A stretch of DNA of 29,964 nt from CAZGSN01 sp964371655. Lineage in GTDB: Bacteria > Desulfobacterota > Binatia > HRBIN30. The number at the start of each line of letters is the position of its first letter. Position 1 is the stretch's first letter. A program made the position numbers and the translations under genes. This document shows, piece after piece, positions 14,915 to 22,943 of this stretch. The DNA lies in the NCBI GenBank assembly GCA_964371655.1, contig CAYJOD010000080.1:1-29964 (forward strand), written 5' to 3'. The notes below the pieces were generated by a model. It was not told where the DNA came from. It saw nothing but the letters and a program-made list of their open reading frames with translations, and made no database searches.

Positions 14915-15853
14915 ATGGAGCTCCGCCAGATCGGCAAAGACGTTTACGCCTGCTTGCAGGAGGACAGAGGTCTCGGGACCAGCAACTCCGGCCTGATCAA
15001 TCGCGGCGGTGGCCTGGTGGTGGATACGTTCTGGGATCTGCCGCACACGCGCACGATGATCGACCTCTACGCCGGCGTATGGTCGGCACCGCCGCGACGC
15101 GTCGTCAACACGCACTACAACGGTGATCACTGCTGGGGCAACCAGCTCTTCAAGGGTGCGGAGATCATCGGCCATCGGTTGTGCGCGGCAAACTTCGCGA
15201 AGGAGCTGCCGCAAGCGATGCAGATGATGAGCGCCATGGCGGCGAGCAGCGATCCGGCGATGGCGGCGATCGGCAGAGCTTTTGCCGGATGGGATTTCAA
15301 CGGCATCGAGCTGACACCGCCGACGACACTGTTCGACACGCACATGGATCTCGACGTCGGCGGCATTGCCGTCAACCTCATCTATGTCGGACCGGCACAC
15401 ACGGCGAGCGACGTCGTGGCGCACCTACCCGAGCAGCGCATCCTGTTCGCCGGTGACGTCGTCTTCCGTTTCTGTTCACCGATCGGCTGGGAGGGCACCT
15501 ACGCCAAGTGGACCGAGACGCTCGATTACCTCATCGGCTTGAATCCCGAGACCATCGTTCCCGGTCACGGCCCGGTATGCGGCGTCGAAGGTTTGCGCGA
15601 GTTGAAAGACTACCTCGTCCACGTACGCGCCGAGTCGAAGCGCTTCTTCGAAGCCGAGGTGCCGGTATTGGAAGCGGCGAAACGTATCGACCTCGGGCCC
15701 TACGCCAAGTGGACGCAGCCCGAACGCATCATCTTCAACGTCGACCGCGCCTATCGCGAGCTCCGTGGCGAGCCCTACGACGCGCCCATCGACGTCACCA
15801 CGTTGCTGCACGGCATGTACGAAGTGCAGCAGGCGCAGCAACAGGCGAGGTAG
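14915..15853 (+). CDS. Metallo-beta-lactamase-fold hydrolase
   Basis: A 312-residue cytoplasmic protein with no signal peptide. The metal motif reads HYNGDH (residues 67-72), so the second histidine of the usual HxHxDH is Asn69. The remaining ligands are present: the GPAHTASD histidine, the acidic FAGDVVF residue and the C-terminal PGHGPV histidine. The family includes lactonases, glyoxalase II-like and quinoprotein-relay-like hydrolases, so the substrate stays open. The C-terminal 80 residues form an additional helical part that ends in a Gln/Ala-rich tail. The Asn substitution could weaken or change the first metal site. Confidence 0.88.
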   Translation: MELRQIGKDVYACLQEDRGLGTSNSGLINRGGGLVVDTFWDLPHTRTMIDLYAGVWSAPPRRVVNTHYNGDHCWGNQLFKGAEIIGHRLCAANFAKELPQAMQMMSAMAASSDPAMAAIGRAFAGWDFNGIELTPPTTLFDTHMDLDVGGIAVNLIYVGPAHTASDVVAHLPEQRILFAGDVVFRFCSPIGWEGTYAKWTETLDYLIGLNPETIVPGHGPVCGVEGLRELKDYLVHVRAESKRFFEAEVPVLEAAKRIDLGPYAKWTQPERIIFNVDRAYRELRGEPYDAPIDVTTLLHGMYEVQQAQQQAR

Positions 15854-15854
15854 A

Positions 15855-16020
15855 GACTTCACCGCAGAGACGCGGAGACGCGGAGAAACAGAGCTATTCT
15901 GCGTACAATTCCAAATCCGCCGGAACCGCAGAGGACACGGAATTGATCTGGCCAAAACCATGACTTCTTCCAACCATCCAAGGCTTTTTCTGCGTCTCGG
16001 CGTCTCTGCGGTGAGAAATC
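15855..16020. repeat. Palindromic element, ACCGCAGAGACGCGGAG-type arms
   Basis: Left arm 15855-15888 (CACCGCAGAGACGCGGAGAC) and right arm 15988-16020 (CGTCTCTGCGGTGAG) are complementary over about 30 bases. It fills the spacer between two convergent genes and carries a third related unit (ACCGCAGAGGACACGG) in its loop at about 15925-15940. Related half-units occur at 28056-28069 and 28490-28512. Confidence 0.75.
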
Positions 16021-16027
16021 CAGGCTC

Positions 16028-16948
16028 CTAGCCGCTCTCGTGACGGGAAAGGAACTCTGCGATCGCGGCCGCATAGCGCAGTGGCTCTTCAAGATGCGCC
16101 ATGTGGGCGCTGTTCTCAAAGAGCAGCCACTCGGATCCGCGGATACCGCCATGCACGTCGCGGGCGATTGTCGAGGTGACTTGGTCATAGAGCCCGGAGG
16201 TCACCAGCGTCGGCACCTCGATCTCAGTCAAGCGATCGAGGATGTCCCAGTCCCTCAGGTTACCAACCACGTCGAACTCCCGCTCACCATACATCGTTCG
16301 ATAAACCTGCGGGCTCCGCTCCAACTTGGCGAACGAGCGCAGCATCGGCTCCGGCCAAGAATCGAGACGGCAGAAATGCCTACCGAAGAAGACCCTCACG
16401 GCGTCCTGGTACTCGGCCGCGTCGGTGGTTCCGCCGGCCTCGTGGCGCAGCAGGGTCGCTTGCACGTCGGCGGGCAAATCGCCGCGCAGGCGATTGGCCT
16501 CAGCTACCCACTGGCGCATGTTCCCCGGCGCCGACGCGATCGTCGCCGAGGCGACACCGTGAGGCTTCGTCACCAGGTACTCCATGGCGAGCATCCCACC
16601 CCACGACTGCCCGAGGAGATGCAAGCGCTCGAGCCCGAGCGCCCGCCGCACAACGCCAACCTCTTCAACGAAGAGAGGCAGCGTCCATAGGGTTGGATCG
16701 TCCGGCTGGTCGGAATTGCCGCAGCCCAGCTGGTCGTAGAAAATCACCGGGCGGCCGCCGGCAGCGACAGCAGCGAGCGGCTCGAGGTAATCGTGACCCA
16801 GCCCCGGGCCGCCGTGCAGACAAAGGAGCGGCAACTCCCGCGTATGTTCGAGGTCACCGACAACCGCGTACCAAACCCGGTAGCCGCGGAAGTCGATCCA
16901 GCCCTCGCTTGCGCCGAGGGCAGGGTCGATGGTGGGAAGATTGGTCAT
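16028..16948 (-). CDS. Alpha/beta hydrolase, proline-iminopeptidase family
   Basis: 306 residues from the ATG at 16948 (MTNLPTIDPALG). The oxyanion motif HGGPG lies at 45-49 and the nucleophile elbow GQSWGG at 113-118 (Ser115). A C-terminal Asp region TSGLYDQVT and the His region SAHMAHLEEP complete the triad. HGGPG together with GQSWGG is typical of the proline-specific peptidase family (S33), which releases N-terminal proline from short peptides, though relatives act on other amides and esters. No signal peptide, so cytoplasmic. It is convergent with the metallo-hydrolase. The frame stays open upstream to 17008, but those 20 residues are basic and unlike the family. Confidence 0.9.
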   Translation of the reverse strand: MTNLPTIDPALGASEGWIDFRGYRVWYAVVGDLEHTRELPLLCLHGGPGLGHDYLEPLAAVAAGGRPVIFYDQLGCGNSDQPDDPTLWTLPLFVEEVGVVRRALGLERLHLLGQSWGGMLAMEYLVTKPHGVASATIASAPGNMRQWVAEANRLRGDLPADVQATLLRHEAGGTTDAAEYQDAVRVFFGRHFCRLDSWPEPMLRSFAKLERSPQVYRTMYGEREFDVVGNLRDWDILDRLTEIEVPTLVTSGLYDQVTSTIARDVHGGIRGSEWLLFENSAHMAHLEEPLRYAAAIAEFLSRHESG

Positions 16949-17061
16949 GGCAGTCGAGGATACCACTCTCGCCGTCCGCTCAACGTGCGAGCGACGGGCC
17001 GCCGACACGGCGGGCGCCCGCGCCTAGCGCCAAGCTCGAAGAAGTTGGCTCGATCACCGAT

Positions 17062-17382
17062 TTAGCCAGCCACCTCTGTGACCACACCCGCTTTGAGGAT
17101 CGTAAGCGCTGCGACGAGATCCGGAACCAATGGGACAAGATCCGCGAGGCGGTTCGACTTTGCGCGCAGCACCACAACGCCCAAGGGCCGGTCCTTGATG
17201 TGCTGCTGTTGTGGGAGACGTCTGTCGACAGTGATCAGCACGTCGAAGATGTCGGTCATGACGTCGAGCAGGTTGCCGTTGTCGAGATCACCCCAACCCA
17301 TTTCGGGAGCGGTCCGAACCTCGTGGCCCGACAGGTGTCGGCGCAGACCCTTCGGAACGCATGCATCAAGGAGCACTCGCAT
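17062..17382 (-). CDS. DUF5615 PIN-like protein, putative toxin
   Basis: The 106-residue protein begins MRVLLDACVPKGLRRHL, the usual start of the DUF5615 PIN-like family, with the first acidic residue at Asp6. A second acidic cluster follows (WGDLDNGNLL), and VLITVDRRL carries the third. These acidic residues form the metal site of PIN-type nucleases. The DUF433 gene lies directly upstream on the same strand, only 18 bases between them, which is the standard arrangement of this toxin-antitoxin-like pair. Nuclease activity is inferred from family and was not shown here. Confidence 0.85.
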   Translation of the reverse strand: MRVLLDACVPKGLRRHLSGHEVRTAPEMGWGDLDNGNLLDVMTDIFDVLITVDRRLPQQQHIKDRPLGVVVLRAKSNRLADLVPLVPDLVAALTILKAGVVTEVAG

Positions 17383-17400
17383 CCAAATCGCCGCTCGGAG

Positions 17401-17625
17401 TCACGCAGCAACGGCTTCAGCGAGGAGTGCGGACTTCGCAACTTCCAGGACGGCAATCGCATGCTTGCGAGAGACGCTGGGGAAGTCGTCCAGGAAAGCG
17501 TCTAATGAATCGCCAGCCTCCAGGTAGTCCATCAGCGTTTGCACGGGAACCCGCGTACCCGCGAAGACGGGAGTCCCGCTCAGTCGTTGCGGCGATGTCG
17601 TGATCAGAGGTTCGCGCCCAACCAT
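17401..17625 (-). CDS. DUF433 protein, putative antitoxin
   Basis: 74 residues from the ATG at 17625 (MVGREPLITTSPQRLSG), which has an excellent AGGAGG site ten bases upstream. The DUF433 core GTPVFAGTRVPVQTLMDYLE (residues 18-37), then SLDAFLDDFPSVSRKHAIAVLE, forms a winged-helix-like DNA-binding fold. In pairs with DUF5615 it is expected to repress the operon and neutralise the partner. It is followed within 18 bases by the DUF5615 gene. Confidence 0.88.
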   Translation of the reverse strand: MVGREPLITTSPQRLSGTPVFAGTRVPVQTLMDYLEAGDSLDAFLDDFPSVSRKHAIAVLEVAKSALLAEAVAA

Positions 17626-17797
17626 GCTTGGTTTCCTCCTGTAGCTTTCTAGCACGGAGCCCCTGGGCCTGGCTAACGCTGCAACCCAGGCGCTAACGAC
17701 AGGCCGGCGCCCGCGGTTGCCTGCCGCCGCAAGTTGGGCCGGCTAAACTCAATGGCGCGAATGAAACATCGCTTCACGTAATACTTGGTTGCTTGGT

Positions 17798-18397
17798 TCA
17801 CTGTGGTGTTTTCACCTTTTGCAGTTCGGATTCTAGCTCCAAATTGCGACGCGCAGCATCTTCAATAGTGGATTCACCGGTCGTCTCGGTTACGATGCGA
17901 TCCGCATTTTGTCTAACATCGCCAGAAAAGGTCTCGCGATGATCCAGTAGATACCGATTGATCTTCACGGTAAGCCGAATGAGACGGGCCTCGTCGTGTT
18001 CCGCATGTGCCCACTTATAGCCTAGGCGCATTGCTCGAGGGCGGGCATAGGATTCCGGACGAGCACCGATCATGCCGAGTGCAAGTGCGGGCACAGCCTC
18101 ATCTTCTTTACCCAACTCGATGAGGGCATCTCCCATAAGGAACGAAACCGTCAAGTCTGCATCCCAAAGATGGGCTCGCGCTAGCGCTAGCCGTTGCTGT
18201 GGTTCGAGACTGTCTAGATACGATGAAGCTCGTCCGTATTGCGAACCATCGCTTGGCGGTTCATCAAGGCACCGTCGGAATTCACGCCAAGCCTCGCCGT
18301 TACCCTGGCGGTTTCCACCACCCCCGAACGAGAGACCACATCCCGAGAGGTTCGAGACCAGCGTCACAACGGCGATGAAGCACACTCTATTCCTCAT
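17798..18397 (-). CDS. Lipoprotein, unknown function
   Basis: The 199-residue protein has a lipoprotein signal peptide with the lipobox LSGC (residues 17-20), so Cys20 would be acylated. A short Gly/Asn-rich linker follows (FGGGGNRQGNG). The mature part is helical and contains TPR-like features (LARAHLWDADLTVSFLMGDALIELGKEDEAVPALALGM), and it ends with a possible coiled coil (AARRNLELESELQKVK). Base composition looks lower in GC than neighbouring genes, which suggests recent transfer. It is not recognisably part of an operon. The spacer to the DUF433 gene (17626-17797) shows nothing further. Confidence 0.7.
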   Translation of the reverse strand: MRNRVCFIAVVTLVSNLSGCGLSFGGGGNRQGNGEAWREFRRCLDEPPSDGSQYGRASSYLDSLEPQQRLALARAHLWDADLTVSFLMGDALIELGKEDEAVPALALGMIGARPESYARPRAMRLGYKWAHAEHDEARLIRLTVKINRYLLDHRETFSGDVRQNADRIVTETTGESTIEDAARRNLELESELQKVKTPQ

Positions 18398-18590
18398 TTG
18401 GCAGTCTCATCCTTTGTTCGAACCACTCAGGGTTTCTTCGGCCATCCATCCACACGCTGTGTCCGATGAACACGACCGCTCGCGGCCGCATGTCGGAAAG
18501 GCCCCGTTGAACTCAACCGTACAGTCCTGAGATACCCATCTCGGCATGGGGCTTCTATCCCTGATCGGAGACGGAGGACAAGCGGCAACG

Positions 18591-18784
18591 GGCTCGGGCG
18601 CAGGGCCACGGCAAAGTCGCCGACGGAGCCTCTGAAATTCACTTGCCACCGCATCGCTACCTCGCCGACGTTCTGTATCCCTGGGAGCGCCGCCTTCCAG
18701 GCGGCGTGATTCGCGCCGGCAAGATGCCGGCGCTCCCAGGCAGGCCCTCCGTCAACGACTTTGCCGTGGCCCTGGGCTCGGGCT
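18591..18784. repeat. Nested inverted-repeat element, MITE-like
   Basis: Outer arms 18591-18631 and 18742-18784 share the core AGGGCCACGGCAAAGTCG and GACGGAG in inverse orientation. Inside lies a second inverted pair, CCTGGGAGCGCCG (18680-18692) with CGGCGCTCCCAGG (18728-18740). Those arms enclose small hairpins CCGCC-TTCCA-GGCGG and GCCGGC-AAGAT-GCCGGC. The whole can form a cruciform-like structure. No transposase is present. It lies in the 507-base spacer 18398-18904, which otherwise holds no gene I can support. Confidence 0.7.
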
Positions 18785-18904
18785 GGAGCACTGGGTGGGC
18801 TCATGAGGAGCGTTGGGCGGGACGGTGGTGGCGGCGGGCGGCTAGACGCCTAATGTCTCGCGGGCTCTCGCGGTTACTCGGGAACCTAGGTAAGAGCGAC
18901 TGCC

Positions 18905-20539
18905 ATGCGAGGTCTGGCGACACGACGATGCGGCAATCCGGGAGCGGCTCTCCTGGTAGCCGTGCTCTGTATCCTCGATGGCGCGCTCGTCGCCGGCTGT
19001 TCCCACCCACGGATGATGCCGATCACGGTATCCGATCTCGCCAAGGGACGCGTCGTCGCCCAGGTCGTGGCTTCCACCACGCTCGGGCGTGTGGCCGGCC
19101 GCGTCGAGCCCGATGGACTGAAAAGCTTTCTCGGCATCCCGTATGCCAGAGCGATGGTGGGCGATTTGCGCTTCACGAAACCGCAGCCCCCAGCGCCGTG
19201 GTCGGGCGTGTATTCGGCCCTCGCCTTCGGCCCCGTGTTTCCGCAGATCTTCGACAAGACGGAGCCATCGTCACTTTATTTTCAGGACGAGGACTGCCTG
19301 CACCTAAACGTCTGGACACCAGCGGTCGACACGGCCAAACGCCCGGTCATGGTCTTCATTCACGGCGGCGGATACATCTGGGGCTCCAACGCCGACCCGC
19401 TCTACGACTGCGGTAATCTGGTGCGTCGCGGCGACGTCGTGGCGGTAAACATCAACTACCGCATGGGCGCGCTCGGCTACCTCGACCTCTCCACTGTGGG
19501 CGGCGAGGCGTACATCGACAGCGGCAATCTGGGTGTGCTCGATCAGGTCGCGGCGCTCAAATGGGTGCGCGACAACATCGCCAACTTCGGCGGCGATCCC
19601 AATAACGTCACCATCTTCGGTGAATCCGCCGGCGCCGGAAGCGTCGCCACACTCCTCACAGTCAAGGAAGCCAACGGCCTGTTTCAGCGTGCCATCCCGC
19701 AGAGCGGTGCGATTCGAATCACACGCTCCCGAGAGCACGCCTTGGGCGTCACCCGCCGCTTCATGGAATTCGCCGATGTATCGGATATCAACGGTCTCAA
19801 AGCACTCACGCAAGCCGATATCCTCAAAGCCAAGGAGAAGCTCATCAAAGAAGCCGGTGTGGCAGCCGACCGACTCTTCGGCCCGGTTCGCGACGGCCGC
19901 GTCGTCCCCGAGGATCCGCTCCAGGCGATCGCCGCGGGAAGCGCTAGGGACGTCGACTTGCTCACCGGAACGACGGAGGACGAGACTCGCTTCTGGATCA
20001 ACTACGAGCCCCTGCTGCCCTATATTCCGGCTTCCATTCTGCTCTCGCTGACGCCGGATACGAAGCTCTGGAAGACAGAGGTCAGAGATACGATCATCGA
20101 TCACTACAAGGCCAAGATGCCCGACGCCCGCAGCGGCGATGTGGGTCTGGCCATCGGTACCAATTTCTTCTTCCGCCTGCCGCAGATCCATCTGGCGGAA
20201 GCGCAGGCGCCCGTCGGCCGCACCTGGATGTACCTCTTCACCTGGGATTCGCCGGTGGAAGATGGCCTGTACGGGTCCTGCCACGCCTTGGACGTGCGCT
20301 TCGTGATGAATAATCTCGACGACGGTTTGGGCCCGCACCCGCCGCTCAAGCTGGTCGAAGCGATGCAGGATGCGTGGATCGCCTTTGCCAAGAACGGCGA
20401 TCCCAATCACCCTGGTCTTCCGTTCTGGCCCAAGTACGACAGCAACCGCCGGGCGACGATGATCTTCAACGAAGAATGCAGCCTGGTCGACGATCCGGAC
20501 AAAGAGGATCGCCTCTTCTGGGACGCGACTCTGCGCTGA
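18905..20539 (+). CDS. Type B carboxylesterase/lipase, lipoprotein
   Basis: A 544-residue serine esterase of the carboxylesterase type B family. The signal peptide ends at a lipobox VAGC (Cys32), so it should be membrane-anchored and act outside the cytoplasm. The oxyanion-hole motif HGGGY is at residues 153-157. The nucleophile elbow GESAGAGS is at 239-246 (Ser241). The family's N-terminal signatures FLGIPYA and EDCLHLNVWTPA are present. The catalytic Glu is expected in TTEDETRFW and the His in SCHALDVRF. Substrates are likely esters, but specificity cannot be read. It precedes the HEAT-repeat gene by 134 bases. Confidence 0.93.
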   Translation: MRGLATRRCGNPGAALLVAVLCILDGALVAGCSHPRMMPITVSDLAKGRVVAQVVASTTLGRVAGRVEPDGLKSFLGIPYARAMVGDLRFTKPQPPAPWSGVYSALAFGPVFPQIFDKTEPSSLYFQDEDCLHLNVWTPAVDTAKRPVMVFIHGGGYIWGSNADPLYDCGNLVRRGDVVAVNINYRMGALGYLDLSTVGGEAYIDSGNLGVLDQVAALKWVRDNIANFGGDPNNVTIFGESAGAGSVATLLTVKEANGLFQRAIPQSGAIRITRSREHALGVTRRFMEFADVSDINGLKALTQADILKAKEKLIKEAGVAADRLFGPVRDGRVVPEDPLQAIAAGSARDVDLLTGTTEDETRFWINYEPLLPYIPASILLSLTPDTKLWKTEVRDTIIDHYKAKMPDARSGDVGLAIGTNFFFRLPQIHLAEAQAPVGRTWMYLFTWDSPVEDGLYGSCHALDVRFVMNNLDDGLGPHPPLKLVEAMQDAWIAFAKNGDPNHPGLPFWPKYDSNRRATMIFNEECSLVDDPDKEDRLFWDATLR

Positions 20540-20575
20540 CTCGCACCGGTGGGCTCGGCCGTGCTCGCGTCGAAA

Positions 20576-20668
20576 GGGTCAGTCAATGCATGGAGCGTTG
20601 ACGACAACGCCGCTATGGACAGCGTCAGAACGCCTACGGCGTAGCATGAGACACTGACCCAGGAGGAG
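20576..20668 (+). promoter_or_regulatory. Possible multi-stem leader of the HEAT-repeat gene
   Basis: GGGTCAGT (20576-20583) pairs perfectly with ACTGACCC (20653-20660), which abuts the AGGAGGAG ribosome binding site at 20661-20668. ATGC (20586-20589) can pair with GCAT (20644-20647). Three hairpins lie inside: GCGTTG-ACGA-CAACGC (20595-20610), CGCT-ATGGAC-AGCG (20611-20624) and ACGCC-TAC-GGCGT (20630-20642). The closed junction beside the ribosome binding site is riboswitch-like. It may instead be one more palindromic repeat. Confidence 0.45.
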
Positions 20669-20673
20669 AGAAG

Positions 20674-21492
20674 ATGGATTTGAAGACTCTGCAGGACGTT
20701 CCGCCATGGGAGTGGCCAGAAGATGCCGCTAAGACGTTCCTCGACGTCCTTCGGGATGACGAAGCCAGCGAATCCGATCGTCTTATTGCGGCGGAGCTGG
20801 CAGGCGACTTCACCGTGATCAACGAAGAGTTGGTTGATGCCCTGCTGTCGATCCTGCGCCGTGGTGATCAACCCGCTGCGCTACGCGCTCAAGCTGCACT
20901 CTCCCTCGGACCTGTCATCGATCACGCCGACATCGACGGATTCGAGGATCCCGACGAGGTCATAATTACCGAACAAACGTTCCAACGAGTCCAGGAATTG
21001 CTGTGCCAGCTGTACGCGGATCCCGGCGTTCCAGACGAAGTGCGGCGGTCGATCTTGGAGGCCAGCGTGCGCGCCCCACAGGACTGGCAGGTGGATGCGA
21101 TCCGCGCCGCCTACGCCAGCGACGACGAGGCCTGGAGACTCACCGCCGTCTTTTGCATGTGTTTCGTTCGTGGATTCGACGACCAGATTCTCGAAGCACT
21201 CGAGAGCGACAACCCGGAGATTCACTACGAGGCCATCTGTGCAGCGGGCACGTGGGCGGTAGACGCCGCCTGGCCGCATATCGCCGCACTCGTCACTTCA
21301 GGAGACACCGAAAAACCCCTGCTCCTGGCCGCAATCGAAGCGGTGCCCGGGATCCGCCCGCAGGAAACCGTCGACATCCTCGCCGACCTCATCGAATCCG
21401 ACGACGACGACATCGCCGAGGCGGTTTTCGACGCCTTGGCCATCGCCGAAGGACTCGACGACGAGGATGACGACGAGGACGACGAGCTCTGA
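20674..21492 (+). CDS. Acidic HEAT-repeat protein
   Basis: The 272-residue protein consists of paired helices of about 30-35 residues, for example SILRRGDQPAALRAQAALSL, SILEASVRAP, AAYASDDEAWRLTAVFCM and LESDNPEIHYEAICAAGTWA. This is the HEAT/Armadillo-like solenoid pattern used for protein-protein contact. The last 25 residues are almost entirely Asp and Glu (DEDDDEDDEL). No signal peptide or membrane segment is seen, so a cytoplasmic scaffold is likely. A strong AGGAGGAG site precedes the ATG. The TGA stop (21490-21492) lies inside the left end of the inverted-repeat element at 21486-21832, so that element may have replaced the original 3' end. Confidence 0.85.
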   Translation: MDLKTLQDVPPWEWPEDAAKTFLDVLRDDEASESDRLIAAELAGDFTVINEELVDALLSILRRGDQPAALRAQAALSLGPVIDHADIDGFEDPDEVIITEQTFQRVQELLCQLYADPGVPDEVRRSILEASVRAPQDWQVDAIRAAYASDDEAWRLTAVFCMCFVRGFDDQILEALESDNPEIHYEAICAAGTWAVDAAWPHIAALVTSGDTEKPLLLAAIEAVPGIRPQETVDILADLIESDDDDIAEAVFDALAIAEGLDDEDDDEDDEL

Positions 21493-21832
21493 GCCACATC
21501 ATTACACACAACTCGCAGCCCGGCCTCGGCGCGCGTCCCGGAGCATCCCGGAGGGATGACAGCGATTAGCCGGTGGTTGAGGCCACCGGCCGATACCACC
21601 GGCTTCGGGGCCGGATATCGTGCACCCCGGTAGGGGTGCCAGCTGTCGCAAGCCTTCTCGCCCCGCTGAGCACGATGTGCTTGCACCCCTACCGGGGTGC
21701 GAAATACGGGGGCCACGTATGATCCGGTGGTATCGCTTCGCTCAACCACCGGCTAATTCCTCCGACCCCTTCGGGGTCCAGAATCCAGATACGCGTGCAT
21801 GCCGAGTTGCGTGTAATGATGTGGCTCTGAGC
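21486..21832. mobile_element. MITE-like element with 25-bp terminal inverted repeats
   Basis: Left terminus 21491-21515 (GAGCCACATCATTACACACA at its start) and right terminus 21803-21827 are inverse complements with one mismatch. The similarity extends a few bases outward to 21486 and 21832. Inside, arm 21565-21602 (ATTAGCCGGTGGTTGAGG) pairs with 21724-21757, and the 18-base GCACCCCGGTAGGGGTGC (21622-21639) pairs perfectly with 21683-21700. The RNA or single strand would be one long hairpin. No coding capacity or transposase is seen. Similar sequences are, from memory, common in Planctomycetes and Acidobacteria. Confidence 0.8.
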
Positions 21833-21908
21833 GTGTGCCACTAGCGAATCGTTCTTGCCGACATGTTGAGAGAGGGCGAGCAGCGTGAATGCATGGCGTG
21901 CCGTGCAC

Positions 21909-22024
21909 TACAGAAGCATTCACCCGCTGACCGCTTGCTTACGCGCGCGGCTCCGCCCTGGTGAAATCCTGCGGAACTCGACCTGAGCCGCGACCGTGAG
22001 GGAGCGGTGATTCGTGGGATCCCC
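21909..22024 (+). repeat. Dispersed ~115-bp repeat, copy 1
   Basis: About 93% identical by eye to the inverse complement of 29846-29961 and clearly related to 24912-25026. Shared blocks are CACCCGCTGACCGCTTGCTT, ACGCGCGCGGCTC, CTCGACCTGAGCCGCGACCG and GGAGCGGTGATTCGTGGG. The middle (about 21950-21975) is the most variable part. It lies in the 259-base spacer between the MITE-like element and the dehalogenase-like gene. Confidence 0.85.
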
Positions 22025-22091
22025 CACGGAGCGAAAGCTTCTTAACCGACCGGCAGCGCGCTAGAGCCGGATCGGCAACACGCCATCGACC

Positions 22092-22943
22092 CTACGAAAC
22101 GAAAGCTTCGATGAGCTGCGCCACCTGGCGCGGGTGCTCTTCGTAGAAGAACAGCTTCGCGTTGGCGATGGCATGGAAGCCTGCGACTTGCGGGAATTGA
22201 GAGACCATCGCCCGCGCCTGTGCCTCGGGAAAGATCGCGTCGTCCGCTCCCCATATGAACAGCGTTGGCATGGCCAATTGTCGGTGCAGCGCTTTGAATT
22301 TGTCCAGCCTGGCGAACTTCATGTTGCGTAGAAATTCCATGGCGCCGTCGATCCGCTGCTTCGAAGAGAGCAAGGGCACGACGTAGCGTTCGTGAAAGTC
22401 GCCCTCCAAGTGCGTCAGGTCAAAGAAGCAGCCGCCGAAGGCCAATGAGGAGCGTCGATAGGCTCGCGACCGCAGCAGCAGCTGAAGCATCATCCCAGTT
22501 CCCGGGACCTGCGCCAGGAGCTGGTACATCGGGATCCATGGGGGACGATGGAACGGGATCTCAGTGTTGGTCAGGACCAGACGCGATGGCCGCGGCTGAT
22601 CGATAAGCGCAAGCTCGCGAGCTATCCATCCACCGGTGTCGTTTCCAACGAGAGTGTAGGACCCGCCCCCGAGCTCTGACAGGGTTGCCTTGAATGCTCG
22701 AGCCTGGCCCTGCGAAGAGTGATCCGCGGCGGCGGTGCTGCGCGATTCCCCAAGGCCGATCAGGTCGAGCGTGTAACAGGTGAAACGATCGCAAAGGTGC
22801 TCCAGCACTTTGTCCCACGTGTGCCCGGAGAGGGGAAAGCCGTGGATGAATACGATCGCAGGTCCGTGCCCCACCTTGCGCCAATGGACCGACGCCTCTC
22901 CGACCTTGGTATCCCCTTCAACGCAAGCGAGCTCGTCTCCCAT
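22092..22943 (-). CDS. Alpha/beta hydrolase, haloalkane dehalogenase-like
   Basis: 283 residues from the ATG at 22943, preceded by GGGAGGGA. The HGFP oxyanion motif is at 34-37. The nucleophile elbow GNDTGG (100-105) carries Asp102, as in haloalkane dehalogenases and epoxide hydrolases rather than the serine of esterases. The helical cap follows. Near the C-terminus the family expects a catalytic histidine a few residues before an acidic-Pro motif. Here the region reads NAKLFFYEEHP, and the usual His position appears to be Leu. The enzyme may therefore be altered or belong to a histidine-lacking subfamily. No signal peptide. The frame extends upstream to 23075, but those residues are not family-like. 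Confidence 0.82.
   Translation of the reverse strand: MGDELACVEGDTKVGEASVHWRKVGHGPAIVFIHGFPLSGHTWDKVLEHLCDRFTCYTLDLIGLGESRSTAAADHSSQGQARAFKATLSELGGGSYTLVGNDTGGWIARELALIDQPRPSRLVLTNTEIPFHRPPWIPMYQLLAQVPGTGMMLQLLLRSRAYRRSSLAFGGCFFDLTHLEGDFHERYVVPLLSSKQRIDGAMEFLRNMKFARLDKFKALHRQLAMPTLFIWGADDAIFPEAQARAMVSQFPQVAGFHAIANAKLFFYEEHPRQVAQLIEAFVS

Noticed and set aside
16949..17008. Upstream ATG of the proline-iminopeptidase-like gene
   Set aside because: The 20 added residues are Arg/Ser-rich and not family-like; the downstream ATG fits the usual start.
19304..20410. Minus-strand open frame inside the carboxylesterase gene
   Set aside because: Shadow of the esterase; no recognisable motifs.
21620..21844. 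Short plus-strand frame inside the MITE-like element
   Set aside because: It is encoded wholly by the inverted-repeat sequence. Such frames are often annotated but are repeat translations.
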